This document shows positions 25,284-36,879 of a stretch of 64,000 bases of DNA, piece after piece. Positions within the stretch are counted from its first letter, which is position 1. Every line of letters starts with the position of its first letter. The position numbers and the translations under genes were made by a program. The stretch is from positions 15,029,061 through 15,093,060 of the forward strand of contig CM038912.1 of the NCBI GenBank assembly GCA_021904315.1, read 5' to 3'. The stretch comes from Sphagnum magellanicum. Taxonomy: Eukaryota; Streptophyta; Sphagnopsida; Sphagnales; Sphagnaceae. The notes under the pieces are model-generated. The model ran no database searches. It worked only from the letters and a program-made list of their open reading frames with translations, and had not been told where the DNA came from.

Positions 25284-28200
25284 TCATTTTTTCTTTTTCC
25301 ACAAGCAGGCTACAGCACCAGCCACCACAACAAGAGATAAGCCTCCTGCAAGCGGAGTACCAAATCTGGCCCGTCTGCGCAATGCATATTGAGCAGCAGA
25401 AGGAAAACACCGCAAGTAGAATGGTATTTTTGTACTCCTCTCAAATTCTTCTAGGTCGAAATCCTGCAAACCCGTTCAAATGTTTTGGTTGTAATTTCCA
25501 TGAAAACTAGTAGATCTGTAGCCATTGCCCAAATGTTTCCTATAGCAAAAACCTCTCTGCCAAAAAAACTGGTTCAACACTTTCAGTTTACACTTTGGAA
25601 TCAAAATTTTCATACTGCTAAGCAAGGGGCCAAGGGTAGGTGCGAGCTTACAGGAGGAAGTTTGTGGAGGTAATCCAAATGCTCAACATGCAGCTGCACA
25701 TTCTTCACTGCAGCTGGCCAAAAAGCAGCTGGTGTATCCTTATATGCTTCCGCAACCACTTCATAAGCAGTCCTTGCACCCCCTAATATTGCATCAAGCA
25801 CTTTAGCTTCCCTTTCTTCCCTGTGCCTGTATGAAAACCACAGCAGCTTTAGTGCTTCAAATCCAGGGTGTATTTTCTGTCACTTCTTATTATCAGGTTG
25901 GATGTGTTGCAAAGTTGAATAGACTAGGCATACCCTGCATGTAATAAGCCAGCTGAAATGTGTCAAGTAGTAGTACAAGCAAACTTTGTTCTTGCAAAGG
26001 TCCTAATGGATTACTTGATATAGGTGTGAAGCATATTTGCAGGCCAAAGGTTGGGTTTCCCATGCGCAGGTACAATCACTTTTGGTTCAAGATCTAAAAG
26101 GCGATTACAGGTGTCCAAGTAGTCCTGCACCACAACAAACCTTTTGCGAGTACATCAGAGAAGACTACTTGCTTGATCTGTACAGTACATCTCAACTCCA
26201 TTCGGTGTGTAAATTAAATGCTTCAAACTTCTAATCCATTCCAAGTCTAAGTCTTGTGTTGGCTTAGATGCAATTGCAATGTCATCATCATCCTCTGGAG
26301 GATTCCTCAGCCATGGTGGAGTGTCAGAGAATGTTTTGGAGTGGCAAACCTTGTTGATGTCTGCTCGGTGAAAGTTTGGATCATGCTTCAAACTTTTTAC
26401 CAAGCTTCTAGAAGAAGTAGATGACTGGGAAAAGCTTCTGCCAAGATGTGTAGAGTTATGATATCTTGGGGCTACCCTAACCCTAAACCCTCAGATTTCC
26501 ATCGCCCCATTTGATACTGTAACTGATAATAGCTGGGTACAAAACTGCTATGGGTGAAATAGCATGCAACCCTAGCCACAACCGCTTGCAAACTGACCAT
26601 GAGAATTATGACTGGGCTAGTTGTCTGCTCTGCTAGACAACAAGTATAGCATATCCATTAGATTACAAAGGAGTATAGCAAATGAGCTTTGTCAACAACC
26701 TGCATGTTGGCCCCTGAACTTGGATCCAGAACAGAACTGCCCTGTCTGCACCCACACACCCACCACATGAGCTTCAACAACGGACACCACCACTTATTTC
26801 ACATCTTTTGCTTTCTATGAGGTGACCACCTAACGTCAACACCTGAAAGCCTTGATTCACAGAAATGTTTTGCATGAGATCACTTACCCTACACAGTGAT
26901 CACCAACAAGGACAGTGCCAGTCTTGCGATGCAAAAGTGCAAGATGACCATCTGTGTGACCCTGCACACCCATGCGAGCATGGATCATGGAGAAGTATTC
27001 ACATGGTACAGATAACTAGTGAATGGGTTCACAACAGCCATGAAACCAGCAGCTTCACCTTTTACATAAACAAGACAGCACAGTCCACACCAGGACCATC
27101 AGTAGATTTTGAATTAAGATGTACCTGACAACAATTTGCTATGCTAGCAAACTGCACAATCTACTCTGCAGAATGCTTAGCTTCTTCAATAGACAGCAAC
27201 CACCAGAGGAGCACCTACCGGAGCTGATATAATTTCAAGTTCTTGGCCAGCAATAAGCAACTTGGACCCGCCTTCCACAGCAATACAATTAAACCCAGTT
27301 GTAGCTGCCCCCATTCCATAGTAGGCTTGGTAAGAAGGCTTCATGAAAGTGACAAGAGCAATGATGATCACAGGCATCCATCCATCCACTGACTGAATCA
27401 CTTGTGTGCAGAAACTCACCTTTTCCCATGCGCTGCAGGGTTTTCTGATGTGCAATGATGATAGCCTGTGGGTTTTGTTTCCTCACAGTAGGCAATCCTA
27501 TCATTCCAACCCCCACCCAATGTAAGAGATTGGACTCTGGGACCAAATGATACTCCTACCTGACAGGCCACTGGCACCATATCTAAATAGGAATGTAGTT
27601 AACAAACAACCAAGATGCGAGAACGAATTTGGTACAGCTGACACCTTCTAAGTCATGAACATATTATTAGGGCAGAGATGGTGTAGACTAACTCTTATTG
27701 TCACTAAAAGTAGTTTCAAGACTATCCTTACCATCAATGTGATCAAAGTGGTGGTGTGTCAGAAAGACCAGCAGCTTTCTTGGGAGTTCATTGACGACCT
27801 TGGCAAGCTGCTCTGCACCAGTATTTTGAAAGCTTAGAGACATGGATGGATTGTCCACTAAAAAAGTGAATCAACAATCACATAAGAAAGAAAAGTAAGA
27901 TAAGTACTGAGTTCCCCAACATCAAGATATGTCCTTCCAAGCATGGGTTTGAACCAACCACCACAAAGACAGATTTTGAGGGGCCTACAAACCTGTGCAT
28001 GAGCTGCCACTGGATGACATCCAGGGTCACATATTAACGCATCACCAAATGCCTTGGCAGCTCCAGTGTCAATTGCATGTTTTGGGAGTGGTCCAGTCGG
28101 AGCAAACACAACCAGGTTGGTTTTGCTGAAGGGCAACATAGTTGCTGATTCCATTGGAGCAATGAAAATGCCTGGTGGATACTCCTGTTGCATAAACCAA

Positions 28201-30301
28201 ATGTCAATCAAAATCCACCAAGCCCCCCATTCATGGAGCATCATAATTGCAAATGCAACAAAGGTTTTGAGTTTGCAACAAGCAAGGTCAGTATCCAAAG
28301 ATTGGTGGCAATGGTCATTCTGGTGGTCAAAATGGGATTTTTTTACCTGGCCCTGTACACAGAGGTTGTACTTGAATGACAAGTCAGATGGGAAGTGGGG
28401 AGAGAAGGCAAGCGTAGCCAGTGGTCCAATGCGCTTCTGCTTTGAGTCAGAACCGACCAGCAGGTTGTATGCTTCAAGTGGATCAAACCATTCCCCATCA
28501 GCTGCAGCACATCCCAACATCACATCACCCCTGTCATCATCTTCTTTCCCAGGCCTACTTGCGTCACTTCCTTCTCTGATAGCTTCAGGAAGGCTCTCCA
28601 TGGCTTCTTCAAAAGCTTTCCCTTCTTCTCCACTGAATCTGCAAGTTCACAATACCCATCTCTTTCTCATGTCTCTTTCTCTCCTTGTACTGAGCATGTA
28701 CTGAGTACAAGGAGAGAGATGGGATTGAAAGCAAGTGGAGCTACAACAATGGTGTCCAGTAGTATTAGATCTTGTTTTACTGTCTGCCCACAATTGTTGA
28801 AGAAGGGAAGAGGGGAGTGAGAGAGAGAGAAATTTTGTGTTCACCATGTGGGTCTGCAAAATTTCTCGAAACAAGATCTGCAAACTATTCGAAGTAAAAA
28901 GGAGAATTGAGCAATGGCAAACTGGTGTTTGTTAGAGCAACTCCACCAGTGCTCAGTACATGACCCTACAACTTAAAATTGGACGAAGAAAAGTCAAGAT
29001 ATGCTGGTTTGGCTCAACAAAATGGTTTTGGCCCAGCATTTTTGCATGGTTTGCTGAGGCTGGTAAAAGGCGCAGCAAAGCCTAACACCTGCCAGAGAAG
29101 AGTGTAGTAAATATGATTTGACTGCTGCTCCATATTTCATTCTGATTGGCCAATCATATGATTGGTCCAGGTGGCTTGCTATTAAAAGTTTCTCCTGCCT
29201 ATATTTGCAGTCCCAGTTTTAGTTTTAAGGGTGGGTTTTGAAAAAAGTAAATAGCCCAACTTTGAATGTGAAAAACATATTTCTGCAGGGTCACATACTG
29301 AGCAGCACTGGGAGATGCTCTTATTAGCCTGGATGGATTTCAAAGAATGGGGCTGAAAACCTACCTGAAAAGCTTGCATCATTGCGCAGGATTTCAATGA
29401 TGAACACAACGGTGTGGACAGCAGGTCCAGGTCCATAGGCAGGCTCTTCCACATACTTCCAATATCGCCATGACTTGCATGGACCACCTGTTGGATGGAT
29501 ACAAGTTTGAATCTGCAGCAAGCAAGCAGCCCACCCCCACAAAGAAAGCAACCTCAATAAGAGCAACTCCACCAGTGCTGCTCAGTATGTGATCCTGCAA
29601 ATAAAAAAGTAGATGAAGAAAAGTCAAATTTGGCTCATCAAAATGGGTTTTGGCCCAACATTCATTTTTGCACCGTTTGCTGAGACTGGTAAAAAGCCAC
29701 AACAAGGCCTAACACCTGTTGTTGATTGGCTAGATAGATTGATTGGTCCAGGTGGGTTGCTATAAGTAGTCTCCCACTTATTTGCAGTGCCAGTTTTAGT
29801 TTGATGGGTAGGGTTGGAGAAAAGAAAATAACCATAAACTTTGGATGTAAGAAATATTTTTGCAGGGTCACATACTGAGCACCGCAGGAAAGAAGTTGCA
29901 GAACTAACATAATCCGCAGTGCAGTGCAGTGCAGTGCAGTGCGCACAAACAAGCAAACAAGAAACCGATACCTTCTCCACTGCATCGCTTATAGCAAAGC
30001 CCTTGAGACCAAGGCAGTCGAGATTGAACTCCACGTTCCCGATGGCCTTCGCCAACCGCTCCTCTTCCAGCGTCTCATCACAACCCCCTCCTACCTTGCC
30101 AGCAGCAGCAGTGCGCAGCAGGGGCACTGACGCCAAGTCCCAAATATCAGAGTCTTTTTCCCCACCCGCAATCTCATTCCTGGGTCGGGTCTGCTTCAAC
30201 AGAAAGATCTGAAAAACCTCCGACGGATCCGCATTCTTCACTATCAACGCAACTCTATGCTCTACCTCTCCTCCTCCTCCTCCTCCTCCTCCTTTTCCCA
30301 T
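25284..30301 (-). CDS. Metallo-beta-lactamase fold hydrolase, LACTB2-like plant family
   Basis: Predicted metal-dependent hydrolase; animal LACTB2 is an endoribonuclease, but the plant substrate is unknown. Twelve exons on the - strand: 29972-30301, 29361-29512, 28347-28638, 27993-28184, 27732-27807, 27420-27497, 27219-27304, 26888-26961, 26700-26745, 26015-26124, 25652-25826, 25284-25463, about 596 aa. Metal ligands are intact: THHHFDHID (about 339-347), GHTDGH (403), VGDHC (422) and PAHG (463). FWKYVEEP/EYPPG-type plant family motifs appear as WRYWKYVEEP and QEYPPG. Residues about 485-537 fit the C-terminal winged-helix region. The protein ends in a hydrophobic stretch GGLSLVVVAGAVACLW followed by KKKK, suggesting a tail anchor. 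The exon 2/3 junction is uncertain: the best-looking donor (after 29365) breaks the frame, while the donor after 29361 keeps it. The order matches Arabidopsis At1g25375 from memory. An upstream in-frame ATG at 30433 is less likely than the start at 30301. Confidence 0.88.
28681..28714. repeat. Short hairpin in intron 2 of the hydrolase gene
   Basis: ctccttgtact and agtacaaggag form a perfect 11-bp stem around a 12-base loop, located about 45 bp upstream of the exon 3 acceptor on the - strand. Confidence 0.8.
28935..29320. mobile_element. PIF/Harbinger-like MITE in intron 2 of the hydrolase gene
   Basis: Long terminal inverted repeats: the left end starts GAGCAACTCCACCAGTGCT and the right end reversed starts GAGCATCTCCCAGTGCTGCT, both continuing into a CAGTA-TGA-CCTGCA block of about 40 bp. 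A TTA trinucleotide flanks both sides (28932-28934 and 29321-29323), the TWA target duplication expected of PIF/Harbinger. The element is 386 bp with no coding capacity and lies wholly within the intron. Confidence 0.8.
29561..29904. mobile_element. Second copy of the same MITE, in intron 1
   Basis: The left end is nearly identical to the copy at 28935 and in the same orientation; internal blocks such as gattggtccaggtgg and tgcagggtcacatactgagc are shared. The right end is diverged after the CACATACTGAGC block, but taa flanks both sides (29558-29560 and 29905-29907). A GCAGT microsatellite run (29917-29942) follows immediately. Confidence 0.75.
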
Positions 30302-30640
30302 CTTGCTGCTCCTTCCTTCACCCAATCTCCCTCTATATCTACCCACACATACCACTCTTGTTTTATACCAAACTAGCAAATGGGTAGTTCTCCACCCTCT
30401 TCTTTCTTCTTCTTCTGTCTCTCTCGCTCTCACTCGCGCGCGAGCACTGGCAGTGCGATCCTCGTTTCCAGTACTGCGCTTGAGACAGAGACAAAGGGCA
30501 CACAGTGGTGAGTTCCCAAGTGCGCGGCTGGGTGCGTTCTAAGTTCCAAAGTTCGCATAAGTTCGCATCTGTTTTGTCGCTTTGTGGTCGCCAGCCTCTT
30601 TCTGTCTGCGTTCCCCAACTGCAGTTTTCAGCATAACACT
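30302..30640 (-). promoter_or_regulatory. Probable 5' UTR and promoter of the hydrolase gene
   Basis: On the gene strand this is a GA-rich and GAGC-rich leader just upstream of the start at 30301, with no stop in frame back to an ATG at 30433. No TATA box stands out. Proximity and composition are the only support. Confidence 0.4.
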
Positions 30641-31260
30641 TATGTGGCTTTTTAGGTAGTGCATGCTTCAATTACAAGGGAGCCACTTTTATGTGGCTTG
30701 TTAGTTAGTGCGTGCTTCAATTACAAGGGAGCCACTTTTATGCGCCAACAGGCAAGGCCCACTTATGTGGCTTTTTTGTGCATGCTTTTACAAGGGCCAG
30801 TTGTATGTGTCCCTAAAGGTAGGGCCACTTCTGAAGCTTCTTAATGCGTATGCTTTCATAAGGCTCCTTAGTCCTCATATGTGTCCAAGGGCAGGGCCAC
30901 TTATGAGGCTTTTTTGCTAGTACTTTTCACAAGCCCATTTTTATGTGTAAAGCAGTAGGGCCACTTATGGAGGTTTTAGGGCTTCTATAATGCCTTTCTT
31001 ATGTGTAAAGGGGGTGGGACCATTTACAAAGCTTCTTATAAGGCCCTTTTTTTTCCTGTAGTGGGGGTTGGGCCACTTATGAGGAGGCTTTTAGTGCTTC
31101 TATAATGGCCTCTTTTTATGTGTAGAGGTGGTTGGGCCACTTAGGAAGCTTTTTAATGCTTCTATAATATACCTTTTTAATGTGCAAAGGGGGTTAGCCG
31201 GGCCATTTACCAGGCTTTTTAGTGCTTTTGTAAAAGGCCAGTTTTATGTGTAAATGGGAG
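30640..31260 (+). repeat. Minisatellite of 55-75 bp units upstream of the hydrolase gene
   Basis: The unit contains gggccacttatgaggctttt, tagtgcttctataa and ttttatgtgtaaaggg. The gccactt core recurs at about 30681, 30731, 30820, 30893, 30959, 31017, 31072, 31134 and 31201. Copies are imperfect. A near-perfect duplicate of gtgcatgcttcaattacaag sits at the left edge. The array begins about 340 bp from the start codon. Confidence 0.8.
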
Positions 31261-31269
31261 TAGGTGGAG

Positions 31270-31690
31270 GCTGTGTGATCTTTACGCATGATAGAGCCCT
31301 TGGCTGTGGGCTTCACGAGATTAAGGGCCTACACAAGCTGTTTTCTACCACGCATATAATGCTGTGGAGGGCCTTACTGCCCTTACCCAAGGGCCTTACT
31401 GTGCTTACCAAGTATAAAAAGGCTGCTGCACCTAAGGTCGATTCAGAGTTGGGAGTCTTGACCTTAAGGTGCCATTCTGTGTACTTACTGTAGGAATTCC
31501 TTTAACCAAGTCTCTTTGCATGGCATGAAGATGTTCTTATGTCACTCTTCTTTTGGTTGCAAATTTGTTTTTTGGGTCCTCACACAGAAGTAAGTAAAGT
31601 TTTGTAAGTGTTGTCAGTGTTAAAGTCATGATTCAAGTCAAGTGTGTGTGTGTGTGTGTGTGTTGCTTTGATATGTATGTCTCCTTATGT
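31270..31690. other. Intergenic DNA with (GT)n, no gene seen
   Basis: A GT run lies at 31642-31663. The 79-aa frame overlapping the array end (31254-31493, +) has no recognisable motif. Confidence 0.5.
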
Positions 31691-31692
31691 TT

Positions 31693-32008
31693 ATTGGCCT
31701 TGCCTACCAAGGCAAGGATATTGAGTTTAGATTCATTATAGAGTATAGTAGCTTAAGAGATTTTGGCTCCTAGGTAATAGGTCTATTTTTATATGAGGAT
31801 TTTTGAAAGATGATATTTTGTCTTGTGTTGAAACTTGAGATTAGTTATAGAGTTATAATATCTTGAAGGATTTTGGTTTCTTTAAGAGGATTTTTTGAAG
31901 ATTATATTTTTGCAAGGTGAAATATTTGAGTTTCCATAATTCTTCTTTTGCCTTGAAGATACTTTTCAACATAAATGGCAAGGCCACAGTGTGACACACC
32001 CCTTGTTA
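31693..32008 (+). repeat. Dispersed repeat, copy 2 (inverted relative to 13.6 kb)
   Basis: Starts at ggccttgcctaccaaggcaa and ends at gacacaccccttg. Its reverse complement aligns to 13580-13915 over the whole length with small indels. No long inverted repeat joins its two ends, and no coding capacity is visible, so its class is unresolved. Confidence 0.75.
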
Positions 32009-32009
32009 T

Positions 32010-33370
32010 TTATTTATACACTCTCTCATCATCATGTTCAGTTGAACATAAAAACTCTCAAAAGTTCCTAAAGTAAAAACTTTCGCCCTTTTCAGTGCTA
32101 CTAGTGTACCTACTTCAATTTAGCCTTACTCCAAGTTTCTATAATTACAAATTTCTATGACATTGGGAGAGAGAGAGAGAGCAAAGGGGTGAATGAGCAA
32201 TGAATCAAGAAATTCTTGTAACCTTGCCCAAAACTTTATTAATAATAAAGGCACCAAATCCAGAGAGGAAGTACCCAACGAAAGAACCTAAGTCCAACTT
32301 GAATTTGCTACAAAGTCATGACTCATATGTGTTGAAGACTAAGGACTACTGTAGCCTAGGGTCAGTTTCCACATTGACAAAATGAATATAAATGAATATA
32401 TATATATATAAGAATATTTTTTAAATTGAATTAAATTTTAAAAAATTCATTATCTACTATAATATTGTGATATGAGTAGTGAAATTATTCAGAGTGTAGC
32501 CTATGGTAATTATGATGATTTTCAAATTTTCAACTTGATATTTTCACAAAATTTCATTTCACTATTTTGAGGATTATTTAATGACAGAACTGACCTTAGC
32601 GTAAGGTATTAGGTAATAGAAATTCTGAAAGGCTTGCAACTACCAACTGCTTATTACAAGCTTGCAGAGAAAATGAGAGGTCGTCCCCAAGTGGCAGGAG
32701 CTATATCGATACACATGCATACATACACATTATATATAATATGTATTAGTATGACCTGCACACTTGGCCCAAGTGTGAATCCAAGTGTTGTAATTTTTTT
32801 TCCATCTAAAACCATTTTTGGTAATTTAATTGGATTCTAATGACAAACCACTCAAAATTCAACATCCCCCATGCCTTAGGTCTAAAAAATTCAAATCATC
32901 TTCATTAAATCCTACTCACGGAGGGCTTTTCCAACGTAACCAAGAGTGCATCCAAACTCTTGTATAATTTTTAGTTTTGATTTACACATTTGAAAAAATT
33001 GTTCAATATTCAATAACTTCTTTGTTGTATGTTGAAACCAAGTTGGTGCACCCTTTACTCATTGAGGACTTTCCAATGGTACTACACGCAAGGCAAGAGG
33101 TACCATGGTTTTGAGAGATCTCAACGTGACAAACAAAACAAACTCTTACACACCCATGCAACCAGCACACAGAACATTGTTGAGGTCTAGAAAATAGTGC
33201 ACTAATTCCTTAATAATATGGCAAAATCTCTCAAAAATGCTGATTATGTCAGATAATGGCCATTGGTCATAGCTGATTCCTGGCCACCTGGTCATAACCT
33301 AATTTATCTAAATTTTACCATGATTTGTTTGTCTAATTGTCTTGGCCCAAATTCTAAACTTGAGCTCCCT
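32010..33370. other. AT-rich intergenic DNA, no gene seen
   Basis: Includes GAGA (32166-32180) and TATA runs. No protein-like frame and no terminal repeats can be supported. Confidence 0.5.
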
Positions 33371-33372
33371 AC

Positions 33373-33740
33373 CAGTGTTTTTTTTTTTTCAAAATTTTTT
33401 TAAAAAAATTTTTGAAGCCAAAGTGGCAATTATCCATAAGAAGATGTAGAAAAAGTGGGGATCATGCTCAGGAAGATTTAGCCAAATCTGGCTATAAACC
33501 AGATTTGAAGTACCAAACTCTATTCATCCTTCTATATCTTTGGCTATGGCAAAAACCAAAGATAGACAATTTGCAATTTTAAATATCTAAATACAACTGC
33601 AATATTTTAATTTGCAAAATTTGCTCACTGCTGGCAATTGAAAAACTCCAAAATAAATTCACTTCATTTTAAAACTTTCAATATTTTATTTCGATTTTTG
33701 GCAAAATTTCACCAACCAAAAAAAAAAAAAAAGACCAGTT
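33373..33740 (+). mobile_element. CAGTGTTTTT repeat family, copy A (left part)
   Basis: Starts cagtgtttttttt and shares with copies at 36498 and 38677 the blocks gccaaagtggc-atcca, ttagccaaatctggctata and catccttctatat. It shares the further stretch ctcact-tgg-gattga and gaccagtttg only with the 38677 copy. The right end is not resolved. Confidence 0.6.
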
Positions 33741-33779
33741 TGTAGAGGACTTCGAGGGGGCATTACCCAATCCATCTTT

Positions 33780-34160
33780 CCAGGACATCAGAGGGATATT
33801 CACGGACATATATTGCCCCTCCAAATACACAGAAATTTCTCCAGTAGCTTTACCCATTGCAAAGCACAATGTGAAAGTTATCGTGATAGAAACCTACATA
33901 GATCATGAGGTACACAAAAGAGGTTAGGGTTCTTACACCTACTCTTTAAGTGAGTTCAATCTTACACCAACTAATTAAAGGGTAAGATCCCTCACACTTT
34001 TAAGGAGTAGTGCAACAGCCCTCTCCTTTTTTTGAAGGAGGGATATTCATGAATACAAGGTGCCCTCAAAATACACAATGAAATTTCTTATCATATTTGT
34101 CAAATATAAAGGTACTCTCCAAATACACAAGGAAATTTCTTGGAGTGCTTTCTTGGAGTG
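33780..34160 (+). repeat. Cluster of short direct repeats (ccaaatacacaaggaaattt)
   Basis: A 50-bp unit of the form gggatattca-gga-ata followed by gcccctccaaatacacag-aaatttct occurs at about 33790-33845, 34041-34095 and 34105-34150. A reverse-complement relative lies at about 35905-35950. Between them are ttacacctactcttta and aaggagtagtg motifs that also occur at 35965-36010. Confidence 0.55.
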
Positions 34161-34165
34161 CTTTG

Positions 34166-34184
34166 TGTGTGTGTGTGTGTGTGT
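34166..34184. repeat. (GT)n microsatellite
   Basis: Pure GT run within the short-repeat cluster. Confidence 0.9.
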
Positions 34185-34729
34185 TATATTCGAGTACTCT
34201 TAAATAAGCTTCATCACCAACTTTTCCCTTCCAGGTAGGGTAGATAGGTCAATGAGCAAACATTTAAGGAGTCAAAGGAGGTTAAATCCTCCCATATTGT
34301 TCATTTGTTTCTAAAGCTCAGAGAACATTTCTAACATAGCAAAATTTGATCAATTTGGTAAAGGAATGGAAAAGATATGGGATGTTTGGTGTAAGTGGGC
34401 ATGTAAGGCTGGAACTACAAAGAGGTTTAGAGTTTTTTTTTTTTCAAAGATTGAAACAAATTATCACTCATTCTCTTCCTGCATTTTCTGGGTTGCTCCT
34501 TTATTTTTAATGCTGAAAGAAAATGCGTAACCCTCTAGTCTGCATGTCCAATGACACAAAAATCACTCAACTACACAATGAGAAAAACATTGAAAAGTGT
34601 TTGATGGTGAACAATTTTATATTAATTATATTTTTATAACATTTTAATAATGTGTTTAAAATTAAATGTTGATATAATCATTGATATAATATTGTGATGA
34701 CAGTGTAACACAATGTTTTGATCAAAATA

Positions 34730-35104
34730 GAGTTATCCATAAAGTCATGCAATTAGAAGACGAGAATGACCAGTTTGGGCATAATAGGCCCGTCAATCCT
34801 GTAACTGGGAATGAAAATTTTACAAAACGAAATGACTAGAACACAAACTAGTTTTCCCACCAATTTTGGTGGTAAACTGAGTTTCATCCCCTCTTTCCTT
34901 TTTCCTGAGCGCCTCCACTGCTGCTACATGTATTTTCAATGCTCCTACCTATACAACTACTATAATTACCCTTGAACCTTGTGCATTAAATGCTGAGTTT
35001 CAGCATCTCCTACTGAGATTCCTTACTTTGCAGATACCACTGAAAGAGGGTATAGGAGTTGAAAACAGAGTGGATAGTGGACAGGGTGACTTTATGGATA
35101 AATC
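34730..35104 (-). mobile_element. TA-flanked MITE, copy 1
   Basis: Terminal inverted repeats GAGTTATCCATAAAGTCA and, reversed from the right end, GATTTATCCATAAAGTCA match at 17 of 18 positions and are flanked by TA on both sides (34728-34729 and 35105-35106). TA duplication points to a Tc1/mariner-like or Stowaway-like origin. The interior holds ccaccaattttggtgg and the ctgagtttcatcc motif, and about 190 bp is the reverse complement of the copy at 38030. There is no coding capacity; length is 375 bp. Confidence 0.8.
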
Positions 35105-35105
35105 T

Positions 35106-36490
35106 AATATTATTTTACAATGTTATCTCAATATGATATCAAAGATTATACATATCAACACTTAATCTTGAACATATTATTAAAGTGTTATTATATAGAG
35201 AGGGCAAGTTTGTGATGCTTTTTCCTTTGATGAAACATGTGATTGATCATCTGGCCTTGGATGAACCACCAGCACCCACAGTCATACCATGATAAAAATC
35301 TCAAAATTCATTTAAATTATTTATAAATATTAGAAATATCTGATGCATAGACTAAATCAAGGTCTCTGAGCTCAAATCGAACTTTTTTTAAAGCTTGATA
35401 TGGCCATTAGGAGGCCTCACTCAAAAATGTGAAGGAACGAATCTGGGTACTGGTTCAACCTGGCCCTGATGGAATGCCCCTCTCACCCTACCAGGTTTGA
35501 CACGTTCCTATGTGGAATAGGGTTTAGGATTATAGTGCTTAAAAAATGGGATAATGTTGAACCTTGTTCTTTCAAGATTGGTAAGTGAAGTAAAAGTTGG
35601 ACCAATTTTTCTTTTGGCCAAGTCTTTAGTATTTACTCAACTGCTAACCCTAGATTCTGCAATATGGTAAATATAAAATTTTTAATTTTTTAATTTTTTA
35701 AAAAGTAAATATTCAGATCAGAAGTTGAATGGAATGCCAAACCTTGTGGAAGTTGAGCTGCTTATTCACAACACACAAAAGTTGTGATTAGCCCACCACA
35801 ACAAAATAATAGATTGTTTTTGTCGCCTTTCATTTGGTCACCAAACCATCACAAAGTTTGCTTTCTTAGGTCCCCGTGTGGTACCCAAACCACTAACGCT
35901 CTCAACGAAAATCCCTAAGTGTATTCGGAGGTACCATATATCAGTGAGGAGTTATTAAGGAGTTGGAAGGGATCTTACACCTACTCTTTTAAGGAGTAAG
36001 TGTAAGAACCCTCACCCTCGTAACCTACAAATGTCTTGGGCATGTATGTATGTCCTTTACCCCAATATACCCACAAATATATAACAAGTTGAATACATAC
36101 CCTACTTGCCTTATAAATTTTGATTCTTGCCCTTTTCATTAACCTACCTAACTAGTAAATATTTCATACTCACCCTTTTTTACTCTAAACGTCTTAAATG
36201 TATTTGTGCTTACCCTTACCAAAGGAGGGTAATTGTTTTGAAGAGGAGATATTGCCAAAATCATTATATAGCATATATAATGAATCTCCATATTTTTGCA
36301 ATAAGATGTGGTTATGATGAATTTGTTTGAATTTTGGTGATAAATTTGTGAATATGTTTTCTTTTGGCTTTTCATTTTTTGTTCATTACATTAATGACCT
36401 TGAACAAAATTCTTAGTGTATGCTCTTGAAACCCATTAAAATCTTATTACCATTTGTCATTATAAGAGTGCTTTAAATTTGTTCTCAAGG
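35106..36490. other. Intergenic DNA with a foldback, no gene seen
   Basis: 35967-36005 folds on itself: cttacacctactctt pairs with aaggagtaagtgtaag around a few bases. 35905-35950 is a reverse copy of the short repeat at 33.8 kb. Frames at 36127-36375 on both strands have no motif. Confidence 0.5.
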
Positions 36491-36497
36491 ATAATAT

Positions 36498-36870
36498 CAG
36501 TGTGTTTTTTTTTGTCGATTTTTTGTGATTTAGCCAAACTGGTAATGATCGATAGGAAGATTAAGCCAAATTTGGCTACAAGCTAAATATGAAAATAAAA
36601 TTTGTTAGACATCCTTTTTTTTTTTCCTTTTTGGCTACTTATTTGAAACCATGTATAGAAATCTGTTGAATTTTTTCCTATATACCTTGACAACTTGAAC
36701 ATGTGTCTATTGAATAATATTAATTTTGAAATTTTTCATTTCAACAAATAGAATATTCTTGCAGATTCAATATTTTCCTTCACAAAATCTTGGTCTTTTG
36801 AGATTTCTTTCTTTTGGAGAATTTCAACATTTTTGAAAATGATATAATTCGTTTCAAAGTTGCCAAGGTT
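36498..36870 (+). mobile_element. CAGTGTTTTT repeat family, copy B (short form)
   Basis: The left 160 bp match the left parts of copies A and C. The next 170 bp (about 36700-36860: gaaattttcat, aatattc, then gatataatt) match the right end of copy C at about 39720-39885. The roughly 850-bp middle of copy C is absent. This is the pattern of an internally deleted derivative. Confidence 0.55.
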
Positions 36871-36879
36871 CTATGGTAA

